Source of the DNA: Stenotrophomonas bentonitica
GTDB taxonomy: Bacteria > Pseudomonadota > Gammaproteobacteria > Xanthomonadales > Xanthomonadaceae
NCBI RefSeq assembly: GCF_013185915.1
Contig: NZ_JAAZUH010000002.1
Location: 372,001-436,000 of the forward strand
Length of the DNA: 64,000 nucleotides
Reading direction: 5' to 3'
Positions 57,227-64,000 of the stretch are shown one piece after another. How positions within the stretch are numbered: position 1 is the stretch's first letter; each line of letters starts with the position of its first letter. Under the pieces are notes generated by a model. That model saw nothing but the letters and a program-made list of their open reading frames with translations. It did no database searches and had not been told where the DNA came from. The translations under genes were made by a program, and so were the position numbers.

Positions 57227-57894
57227 GCGCCCCCTTTATTAGCCAGACGGATCCCGTTGTTGGAAAGCAACGATAGATCCATCGTCCATTTTTGATTGTT
57301 CGCTGAGCGTTGGGTCCACAGCCCGAATGCTTCGATGATGTGCTTGTCCAGGAAGTCATCATCACAACCGTTGGTTGCCTTGAAATGGTGCCGCACTTCC
57401 GTCTCAGAACTGGTCAGCTTTGAGTAACCATAATTTGTGGCTCTCACGCACATCTGGCACGCGCTCACAAAGCGCTTGAGCGTTTGCACGTTCCCAGTGT
57501 CGCTGTACTCCCACCGCGCAATCACATCCAAGTATTCCGAGCGCTTTTGATCCTCTTTGGCGCCGCACAACTCGCATGTGTGGTTGCTTCTTTGGCGAAG
57601 CCCCGCCGACAGGCGTTTCCAGTCCGAGGGGTCCAAACAGGCTTTCACAGAGCGCATCCAGCAGCTCATGGGCACCATTGTGATGTGCAGATGGTTCCCG
57701 CCAAACGTGCGGTCTTCACCAATCAGTGTGGTGATGGGGTTGGGATTGGTGATGGGGTCAAAGTGCAGCCGCATCTTTTCGATGCATTCCACTGTGTCGG
57801 CGTACCAATGCTTTGTGTCGCCATCGAAGCGTGCGCCCAGTTCACGGGCTTTGTCTTTGTCGCTGTAAGGGACGTGGAAGTATTGAGCCATCAT
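57223..57894 (-). CDS. DUF5710/zinc-ribbon HNH-like protein
   Basis: A 223-residue protein. The N-terminus 'YFHVPYSDKDKARELGARFDGDTKHWYAD' is the DUF5710 pattern, known in plasmid primase- and nuclease-like proteins. A CELCG…RWEY…QTLKRFVSACQMC zinc-binding segment resembles an HNH/His-Me fold region. ATG 57894 (or 57891) follows AGGGGG; the longer frame is not needed. Role unknown, probably nucleic-acid related, with the GIY-YIG protein. Confidence 0.6.
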   Translation of the reverse strand: MMAQYFHVPYSDKDKARELGARFDGDTKHWYADTVECIEKMRLHFDPITNPNPITTLIGEDRTFGGNHLHITMVPMSCWMRSVKACLDPSDWKRLSAGLRQRSNHTCELCGAKEDQKRSEYLDVIARWEYSDTGNVQTLKRFVSACQMCVRATNYGYSKLTSSETEVRHHFKATNGCDDDFLDKHIIEAFGLWTQRSANNQKWTMDLSLLSNNGIRLANKGGA

Positions 57895-58298
57895 TCCCCC
57901 TTTGCATGGCTTGCAACGCCATACACCCGCTGGTTGGGTCCAGACCACACCCAGGAGAATAGGATGGACGGAGAGTCGTATCGCACGATATCGCCCACGA
58001 AGTTCTGGCGGTGTGTCTGTCCCAACTGGACTCGACCCGTGAACGATGTTGCCGCGTGGGACACGGTGTATTGGCCGTCCGACCGCACATTATTGAAGTG
58101 GTAGCGTCCTTTGCTATTTGTTCGTCGTTCTATCAGGCGGTTCGTTTCGTGGTGGTAGGCCCGCACCACTTCGCCCGCCATGGGCTTGCCCTGTCCATCC
58201 ACAACAACCCCTGTGATATCTGACGCAAGAACGTGTGCTGCTTGTGCAGAAGCTGCAGACACCATGAGTGCCAGCGTAAGAATTATTTTTTTCATCAT
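57891..58298 (-). CDS. secreted protein with carboxypeptidase-regulatory-like Ig fold
   Basis: A 135-residue protein with a signal peptide (…ASAQAAH). 'SDITGVVVDGQGKPMAGEVVRAYHHETNRLIERRTNSKGRYHFNNV' is the pattern of the carboxypeptidase regulatory-like β-sandwich. It is a probable periplasmic or surface protein. It is the first gene of an operon with the DUF5710 and GIY-YIG genes (4-bp overlap) and follows the YadA-like gene after a terminator. Confidence 0.7.
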   Translation of the reverse strand: MMKKIILTLALMVSAASAQAAHVLASDITGVVVDGQGKPMAGEVVRAYHHETNRLIERRTNSKGRYHFNNVRSDGQYTVSHAATSFTGRVQLGQTHRQNFVGDIVRYDSPSILFSWVWSGPNQRVYGVASHAKGE

Positions 58299-58322
58299 AT
58301 GAAACCTCCTTTAATGCTGTAG

Positions 58323-58350
58323 AAAAAAGGGGGCGCTTGCCGGCGCCCCC
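58323..58350 (-). terminator. intrinsic terminator of the YadA-like gene
   Basis: On the minus strand GGGGGCGC-CGGCAA-GCGCCCCC followed by six T. Confidence 0.85.
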
Positions 58351-58384
58351 ATTGGTACTGCCGAGTTGTAGTTGTTGCGAGATA

Positions 58385-60148
58385 TCAGTCGAAGGTGATT
58401 GAAGCCCCGAAGCCGCCGCCAACACTTGTTCCACCAGATCCGCCAGTGATGCTGCCGACTAAGCGAATGCGCTCAGTGACCTGTGCTGATCCTCCAAGAG
58501 CCACCGCAGCGGCTGGCCCGTAGAAGCCCACGCCCATATTGAAAGAGACTTTTCCAACAGGCAGGTATTGACTGGACATCGCCATCTGGCTCATCGCCAT
58601 GGACTGTGCGCCCAAGCCGTTGATCCGTTTGTCCTGTTGAGAAATTCGACGGTTGGTGTCTTCCCAGCGGTCGTTCCAACGGTTCTCCATATCCCACAAC
58701 TGCCCACCGTTCACCGCGTCTGTGGACCCTTGAGCGATACGGCCAGGTGCAACGCCGCTCAGGCGAGTCGACCCACCGGAGGCGCTTTGCAGTGTGGCTG
58801 TGGACTTGCTTTCGTCGTCGTACTTCACGGCCAAAGGATCAGTGGCGCCGTCGATGCCGTCTTTTCCGTCAACGCCATCCCGACCGTGTAAGGATTCAAG
58901 CCACTCTTGCTGTGATCCCTTAAACCCATCGGCAACCGCCACTTCATATGCACTGCGTCCATCCAAGCCATTCAACCCGTCAACACCATCCCGTCCGTCA
59001 ACCCCAATTCCGTCTTTTCCGTCTTGACCTGGGGGGCCGGCGGGACCGGCGGGACCGGGTGTTGACGAACCACCGCCTGGGTTGTTCTCCACGGTGGTGA
59101 GGCGTCCATCGAGCGACACAAGAGCGTCGTGTACGTTCGTGTAGCTCGAGCCGCCAAGACTGACGCTCCAACCGTTGTAAACGCCGTTGGTAAAGCCGGC
59201 AGTGCCACCCAATGACTGGCTGACAGCCGACAACTGTCCAAGGTTCACTGCGTCGGTGCTGGCAATGCCGTTGGACACGAACAGCAGACGTTTTGTGCCA
59301 TTGGCGTTTCCATTGCCAAACGACACTGTGTTGGCCTCACTGCACTCCGAATAATTGCCCAGCGATACGCAGGCGCCGTTGACCAGGGTGTTGTTGCCCA
59401 AACCCAAACCGCCATTGCCTACCGCGTTATTGAAGTGACCGACCAGTGTGCTGTTGGTTCCGCTCGCTTGGTTGTACGTTCCGGCCAGCAGATTGCCGCT
59501 TGCTGTTTCGGCACTACGGTTCCCATACCCGAACAGGTAGTTGTTCGTTCCGTATTCGTAGTTGGACACGCCGAACACTGCGCCACCTGCAACCGACATG
59601 ATGAAGTTGTTGGTTCCAGAGATAAAGCCGCTGTGGCCTACGTTGCTCGTTCCGTAAATCATTGCGTAGCCGTACAAACCATTGCTTGAACCGTAGGCCA
59701 TTGCGCCATTGGCAAGTTCGTCACTGACGTTCATATTTCCGGACACGAAAATATTATTGCCGCGCAACACATTTTCACGGCCTGAGACAAAGACCTGAGT
59801 CCCATCCAGCACGCGATTTTCAATGCCTGTCGCATACAAATTATAGCCTTGCAGGTAATTTCCATTTCCGTATGCGGTGTTGCGTGTGAGTCCGTACATG
59901 ACCGATGGATCGGGAACAACTGTGGACGACCAAATACTTGTGTTGCCAAAGCCATTGAGATTGTTATGCACGCCATTATTGATGTTGTCATAACCAATTA
60001 AAATGGCTCCGGATGCATAGGATGGAGCATCATCGGTGGATGTGTTGCCTTCACCGACATTGATTGTTGACTGAGCTGCAGCATGTCCGCTTAGTGACGC
60101 GCCAATACATATGGCTAATATTAAGCCTGAATGTTTATTGCGTTTCAT
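58385..60148 (-). CDS. trimeric autotransporter adhesin (YadA-like) with collagen-like stalk
   Basis: A 587-residue protein. A signal peptide (…GHAAA) is followed by a passenger made of many short 'G.. N….G..N' head-type repeats. Then come 'STDAVNLGQL' neck motifs, a collagen-like stretch (GPAGPAGPPGQDGKDG…, residues ~363-395, and again ~421-435), a second neck (STDAVNGGQLWDMENRW), a coiled coil and the C-terminal ~70-residue YadA anchor ending in Phe-Asp. It trimerises in the outer membrane and binds surfaces or matrix. It has the shared promoter, which puts adhesion in the same regulon as transfer. Confidence 0.88.
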   Translation of the reverse strand: MKRNKHSGLILAICIGASLSGHAAAQSTINVGEGNTSTDDAPSYASGAILIGYDNINNGVHNNLNGFGNTSIWSSTVVPDPSVMYGLTRNTAYGNGNYLQGYNLYATGIENRVLDGTQVFVSGRENVLRGNNIFVSGNMNVSDELANGAMAYGSSNGLYGYAMIYGTSNVGHSGFISGTNNFIMSVAGGAVFGVSNYEYGTNNYLFGYGNRSAETASGNLLAGTYNQASGTNSTLVGHFNNAVGNGGLGLGNNTLVNGACVSLGNYSECSEANTVSFGNGNANGTKRLLFVSNGIASTDAVNLGQLSAVSQSLGGTAGFTNGVYNGWSVSLGGSSYTNVHDALVSLDGRLTTVENNPGGGSSTPGPAGPAGPPGQDGKDGIGVDGRDGVDGLNGLDGRSAYEVAVADGFKGSQQEWLESLHGRDGVDGKDGIDGATDPLAVKYDDESKSTATLQSASGGSTRLSGVAPGRIAQGSTDAVNGGQLWDMENRWNDRWEDTNRRISQQDKRINGLGAQSMAMSQMAMSSQYLPVGKVSFNMGVGFYGPAAAVALGGSAQVTERIRLVGSITGGSGGTSVGGGFGASITFD

Positions 60149-60163
60149 TTGACCTCCTTTTGA

Positions 60164-60213
60164 TGGTGAGTAAGTTCACCAATTCAGGAAATCAGACATT
60201 GCAATTTTGTCAA
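60164..60213 (-). promoter_or_regulatory. shared-type promoter P36 of the YadA-like gene
   Basis: TTGACA at 60213-60208, 13 nt, TG at 60194-60193, hexamer TTTCCT at 60191-60186. Dyad TGGTGA (60181-60176) / TCACCA (60169-60164). SD AAGGAGG. Confidence 0.7.
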
Positions 60214-60324
60214 TACCTGACATCTTAATTGCGCGATGTCATTTTAGACAGTGTGACATTTTGGGTATGCAATTGACGACAAGCGTCCATAACCGTCCAT
60301 TGGCGTCATTGCTCTTGCAAATAA

Positions 60325-60345
60325 AAAGCCCCCATTGAGGGGGCT
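60325..60345 (-). terminator. orphan minus-strand terminator
   Basis: On the minus strand AGCCCCC-TCAA-TGGGGGCT followed by TTTTATTT. No minus-strand gene lies upstream of it (60346-60481), so it may end a small RNA or be a leftover. Confidence 0.55.
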
Positions 60346-60423
60346 TGCCTGTGCAGCGAAGGGGGTAAACGCTGCCGGCTCAATCAAACTAGCAAATCAT
60401 AATGGGAAATCAAGCTTGTTGTA

Positions 60424-60475
60424 TTGACTAAATTTCTTTTTTTGTTAACCCAAATATATCTATTCCATATTTGGG
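60424..60475 (+). promoter_or_regulatory. shared-type promoter P34 with perfect 9-bp SD-overlapping dyad
   Basis: TTGACT at 60424-60429, 13 nt, TG at 60443-60444. Dyad CCCAAATAT (60449-60457) / ATATTTGGG (60467-60475). The SD-like GGGG lies in the 3' arm, 6 nt before ATG 60482, so the hairpin could hide it. Confidence 0.65.
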
Positions 60476-60481
60476 GAAACT

Positions 60482-61018
60482 ATGAAGCTAATTGTATCAA
60501 CAAGTCTTGCAATGGCGTTGAGTGTGGCATCCATCATGCACTGCCAAGCCCGCGAAAAAATACAAACAATCTATTCTGAGCCCAGCCAAGAACTCAGTGA
60601 ATTTCTTAAAGTGGTCGGGTCTAAACTTCGGACATATACAGACAGGACAGGTCATGAAGCATGCGCGGCCATAGCAATTGACAACGCCAATACGTACAGC
60701 GTTCAAGTCTTTACCGATGGGGTGTCCATTGGATGCACGATCAACACAGCGGACATTGAATCTCAATCATCATTTACGGGTGAAATAATCCATTCGCATC
60801 CAACTCAAAAAATTCTCACGATAGGGTCGGCTGAGCGCAATTGGGCAAGTGAACACCGCCACTCCATTGGATCCACAACGGTGCGCAATGACGGAACCTC
60901 TGGTTTCTCCAAAGTTGATTACCAGTATCCAGGTGTGAGTTGGTTGGTTGCTGGCCGCAATTTGTTGCGCAAGGACGAGCGGGGTAGAGCGCAAAAAGTA
61001 GGCGAAATTGAACGATAA
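60482..61018 (+). CDS. secreted DUF4329/JAB-like protein (putative)
   Basis: A 178-residue protein with a signal peptide (…IMHCQA). 'FTGEIIHSHPTQK' followed later by 'GFSKVDYQYPGVSWLVAGRNLL' fits the layout of JAB/JAMM-like and DUF4329 domains (E…H-x-H-P…S-x2-D). DUF4329 is often at the end of secreted toxins. Here it is alone with a signal peptide, perhaps a periplasmic peptidase. The match rests on two short motifs. Confidence 0.5.
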   Translation: MKLIVSTSLAMALSVASIMHCQAREKIQTIYSEPSQELSEFLKVVGSKLRTYTDRTGHEACAAIAIDNANTYSVQVFTDGVSIGCTINTADIESQSSFTGEIIHSHPTQKILTIGSAERNWASEHRHSIGSTTVRNDGTSGFSKVDYQYPGVSWLVAGRNLLRKDERGRAQKVGEIER

Positions 61019-61019
61019 T

Positions 61020-61042
61020 AAAAGGGGCCGACTGGCCCCTTT
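61020..61042. terminator. bidirectional intrinsic terminator
   Basis: AAAAGGGGCC-GACT-GGCCCCTTTT between convergent genes 60482 and 61047. Confidence 0.85.
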
Positions 61043-61046
61043 TCTT

Positions 61047-63218
61047 TTAATTGCACACGTATTCGTGAAGTTCCATTCGGGCTCCATCGCCATCCCATCC
61101 CATAGACATGTAGTTGTACACAACCACACTGGCATTATTTAATTTTTGACACGAACATTGAGCGGGCCACGCAAGTGGTGATCCGCCAATCGCGCTCATG
61201 CTCTTCCCGTAGTTTTGCGAACTGAGCGTATTTAGGCATGCGGTCACTTCGGGTGTGATTGTTCCCGAGCGTTTGAACGTAAATGGTCCGTAATACTCCG
61301 GCGCCCATGTTGCATCGCCAAAGTTTTCACTCATGTTCGGATTGCGGATACACAGACCGGCGTTGTATTGGTGCGCTCCATACAGCGATGTCATTGTTGA
61401 GTTGTCGCAAGCAATCGCCCAACCAAAGCCACTCTCGCCTGCACGCGCCCAGGCTCCACGGATGGTGCGAGCGGGAAGCAATGTTGGGAATGTTTCGGCA
61501 TTGACACAAGTGTTGACCACATTGCGTGTGGCTCCGGTGTCCGCCCATCCACTCCAAGCACTGTATTGCGGGGCAGGACTTGTTGTTTGACCTGCTGGGC
61601 AGGAATAACTCACTGTGCGGGTGCGGATTTGTCGTTTCTCATACGAGTTCTGACCGCTTTGGCCGCTGGGGCAGCCAACGTTCACACCCACCCATTGTTC
61701 TTGAGCTTCCGAAGTTGAAGCAGGACAACCGCTGCAATTCTCAGTCAGACCAATGATCCCGGTTTCACGCCAAGGGGATGTGGTTTCATTTCGCCCAGGC
61801 GTCGTGTGCCCTGCCGAAGAATTGCACGCATACGAAACGCCCACAGTCTGCTTAAAGACCGCTTGCCACGTGCGTGTACCAAACGTTCCAGCTGGGCAGG
61901 ATCCCGAGCGGGGTTCTGTGCGGGTCAATGTCGTGGAGGTGTCAGCTGGGCATGCGTTGCATTGCCCAACAACCGTTGACGCATTCAATTCCCACACGCC
62001 ACTCCACACTGGGGCAGAAGTTGCGCTGGTGCATCGAGAGAATTGCTGTTCAACACCATTGCGTTCGCCATAGGTGTAAATGGGACACGCAACGGATGTG
62101 GCGCGCTGCATGCGTCCAGGCGCACAGCAGGTGCCCGTTGTTGTGCACGACGCGCTGCATGTGCTTGTCATCGTCTGCCATTCACCCCATTCCTTTGTTC
62201 CATCCGCTTTGCAATTGCGGTAGCGCTCACGAATGATGCTTCCGCCTTGACCAGCAGGACAGGTAGTCGTTTCCGTGCCTTTGTCCGTTGCAGGGTCAAA
62301 TTCGCACGTTGTTTGAGGTGGCGCCGGATCGATGCATTTCCGAGTAACAGGCGTCCATGCTCCCCATTGTTGACTTGGACATGCGCGGGTGCGCCCTTCA
62401 ACGACAAATCCAATTTGATTGCTTGGACAGTTCGATACGCGCTGTTCGTTGATTGGCGTGCAGATGGATTGTGGGACTTGCGGATCAATGACGAGTACAG
62501 GCGCAGCATTGGCCGCGCATGTGTTGCTGGTGGTCACCCACGATGTCCATTGGCGACTAGGGCAGGTCGTCGCAGGGCATGTGGCGTTGCGCCGTTGGGT
62601 AATGGAACCGCTGGCGTTGTCCTCGCACGCTAAAGTTTGGGTTTCGATTGTGGGCGAACACTCACAAGCAGACATGTCTGTTGCTTGAGTCGAAACATTT
62701 TTATTTGTGTAGCGAAACAGAACTTCATTGCGATCACGTGTGGCGCATTGCGTAGCCAGCAAGTCCTCACGCAATTTGGAGTATGGCTTTTGCACTTCCA
62801 CACTGTTGATGCGGACAAAATCCGCCGAGCGGGCCAGTGCTGTTGCCAACTTCACACACGATCCATTTGGTACGGCTTGATAAACCAAGTCAATTGAGTC
62901 GTTGGTTCCAAAAGCTGTACCGGGTTGCACAATGGCCGAGGCGCCAATGCTTGATGGCGTGTCCAATGTGTCGTTGTGCACAATGAATTTTGAGTTGTAC
63001 GTGCTTTCAAGTGTCGCCGTGGACAAGCCGGCGTACGAAGGTTGCAGCACATAGAGATCCGTGAGCGATTGAACGATTTGGCCTGCACGTGTTTGTTCTG
63101 TGCGGATCGCAGCCATTGAAGCTGATGGCTTGAACATCTTATATGTCAACGCCCCCAGTCCGACAATAAGCGCCATGACCAGGGTCAATTCAATCAAATT
63201 AAATCCTCTTTGTCTCAT
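61047..63218 (-). CDS. very large type IV pilin-like protein with Cys-rich repeats
   Basis: A 723-residue protein. ATG 63218, after GGAGGG, gives MRQRG before FNLIELTLVMALIVGLGALTY, a type III (prepilin) signal with cleavage after Gly5 and Glu at +5. A pilin-like head of ~200 residues is followed by about six Cys-rich units with a 'CP.G..G…R.R.C….W..W…..C' pattern (~residues 200-600) and a unique C-terminal domain ending in Cys-Asn. Similar in plan to PilV tip adhesins of R64-type thin pili, but far larger and without a visible shufflon. Probably a pilus-tip adhesin for mating or host contact. Confidence 0.75.
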   Translation of the reverse strand: MRQRGFNLIELTLVMALIVGLGALTYKMFKPSASMAAIRTEQTRAGQIVQSLTDLYVLQPSYAGLSTATLESTYNSKFIVHNDTLDTPSSIGASAIVQPGTAFGTNDSIDLVYQAVPNGSCVKLATALARSADFVRINSVEVQKPYSKLREDLLATQCATRDRNEVLFRYTNKNVSTQATDMSACECSPTIETQTLACEDNASGSITQRRNATCPATTCPSRQWTSWVTTSNTCAANAAPVLVIDPQVPQSICTPINEQRVSNCPSNQIGFVVEGRTRACPSQQWGAWTPVTRKCIDPAPPQTTCEFDPATDKGTETTTCPAGQGGSIIRERYRNCKADGTKEWGEWQTMTSTCSASCTTTGTCCAPGRMQRATSVACPIYTYGERNGVEQQFSRCTSATSAPVWSGVWELNASTVVGQCNACPADTSTTLTRTEPRSGSCPAGTFGTRTWQAVFKQTVGVSYACNSSAGHTTPGRNETTSPWRETGIIGLTENCSGCPASTSEAQEQWVGVNVGCPSGQSGQNSYEKRQIRTRTVSYSCPAGQTTSPAPQYSAWSGWADTGATRNVVNTCVNAETFPTLLPARTIRGAWARAGESGFGWAIACDNSTMTSLYGAHQYNAGLCIRNPNMSENFGDATWAPEYYGPFTFKRSGTITPEVTACLNTLSSQNYGKSMSAIGGSPLAWPAQCSCQKLNNASVVVYNYMSMGWDGDGARMELHEYVCN

Positions 63219-63791
63219 TGACCCTCCGTAAAATAATCTCAATTGAAATTACATTACGGGGCTTTTTACTTTTGGCAAGCTGTGGCAATTGAAACCCATC
63301 AAGCAATTGCCAATTGCAGAGTCAATTACAAAACCTCCGCATGGTCACACAAGCGATCATCGGGTGTTCGTTGTGTCCACGGGGAAACGGCCGTTGAAGA
63401 CTTAAGAGTGAGGCGGGGGCGTCTTAAGACAGGTTGGGACACGAGGGGGCAGAACCTGTGTCCATTGTGTGTCCATGGGGAGTTTAGCTGGACACAGCGG
63501 CGGTGAAAGCCTTACAGTGCAAGCACTTTGAGGGTATCCGCAACCACACGCGAATAGTGCTTCATCAGCGGGGTGTGTTCGGCGGGCTTCTGGGTCACGC
63601 GGGGTCCATCGGGGCAGGCGGGTCCCCCCTATTGTAGAGCCACGCCCTGCGTGGCTGGGCCCTGCGCTGATCCCCTTGGTGCCGCTTCCTGCGATTTCAT
63701 GGGAAGCAAAAAGAAACCGGGGCCCGTCACTCACGTAAAGCGTGTGAGGAGGGGAGCTGATCCGGGTGTGTGGATCCATTGTATCCCCGGG
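63219..63791. other. 570-bp region without a convincing gene
   Basis: No supported ORF. It contains the pilin promoter zone (63219-63300) and a hairpin AGCCACGC-CCT-GCGTGGCT at 63638-63656. GC content rises visibly after about 63400, suggesting a junction with different DNA. Confidence 0.45.
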
Positions 63792-64000
63792 TCAGCCAGT
63801 CAACACCGTGATGCGGGGATGGGCCGCAAAGACGTCCATGACAATCTGGAAGAAAGTCAGGCCTTTTCCAGCCTCCAGCGCCTGCAACTGACCCGCGATG
63901 AGCGGTCGGTTGAACCTGTCGTTTCCATCCAGCTTGGCCTGCAGCCAGGCACGGGTGGTCTCCACACCGAGCGAGTTGCGGCTGTGCTCGATGTCTTTCC
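63792..64000 (-). CDS. truncated gene at the window edge
   Basis: An open minus-strand frame, 68 residues, running off the window and ending with TGA at 63794-63792 (…LQALEAGKGLTFFQIVMDVFAAHPRITVLTG). It uses GC-rich third positions, unlike the ankyrin units. Family not recognised; partial. Confidence 0.5.
   Translation of the reverse strand, partial: KDIEHSRNSLGVETTRAWLQAKLDGNDRFNRPLIAGQLQALEAGKGLTFFQIVMDVFAAHPRITVLTG

Overview
This window looks like part of a conjugative plasmid, or an integrated conjugative element, from a Gram-negative proteobacterium. Secreted adhesins, a chaperone-usher pilus, a type IV pilin and a trimeric autotransporter imply two membranes. A LexA-like site upstream of umuD (TTAG, 6 nt, TGCTA) is one base off the motif described for Xanthomonadaceae, a weak taxonomic hint only. 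There are no rRNA or tRNA genes, no replication or partition genes, and no recognisable VirB/Trb secretion channel, so the element must continue outside the window.

Layout: 0-3.3 kb, small membrane, secreted and ankyrin genes. 3.3-7.7 kb, a spore-coat-U (Csu-like) chaperone-usher pilus. 7.7-22.2 kb, mixed accessory genes (DUF4942, a probable nuclease, two related secreted proteins, unknowns) and an umuD...umuC pair split by two paralogous genes. 22.3-36.6 kb, a run of self-contained units, each with promoter, Shine-Dalgarno (SD), one ORF and usually a terminator, many encoding ankyrin-repeat proteins. 36.7-37.8 kb, a chain of micro-ORFs. 37.8-40.4 kb, an HNH nuclease divergent from more ankyrin genes. 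40.4-41.3 kb, a non-coding, strand-asymmetric region that is a candidate oriT. 41.3-56.8 kb, the DNA-transfer genes: a ribbon-helix-helix relaxosome protein, a Gly-zipper protein, a 1007-aa VirD4-like ATPase, an M15 peptidase, a TrwB/TraD-type coupling protein and a MOBF relaxase-helicase, with two ankyrin genes between the last two. 56.8-63.2 kb, a GIY-YIG/DUF5710 operon, a YadA-like adhesin, a secreted DUF4329-like protein and a very large Cys-rich type IV pilin-like protein. The last ~600 bp look different in composition and end in a truncated ORF.

Two features tie the window together. First, about 35 genes, including the relaxase, the relaxosome protein, YadA, the pilus operon and nearly all ankyrin genes, share one promoter design: TTGACA (or TTGACT), a fixed 13-nt gap, TG, one base, then a TTGATT-like hexamer. 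It is usually followed by an inverted repeat whose sequence changes from gene to gene while its pairing is kept, and then by a G-rich SD. Second, about 14 otherwise different proteins, ankyrin and non-ankyrin, end in the same short C-terminal module: a charged helix, a Pro-containing linker and a terminal Arg/Lys-Arg/Lys-Met (two more end in RKI). A portable C-terminal tag on many proteins of a transfer element suggests a family of co-regulated client or effector proteins, possibly delivered or docked through the element's coupling ATPases. That role is inference; the tag and the promoter are directly visible.
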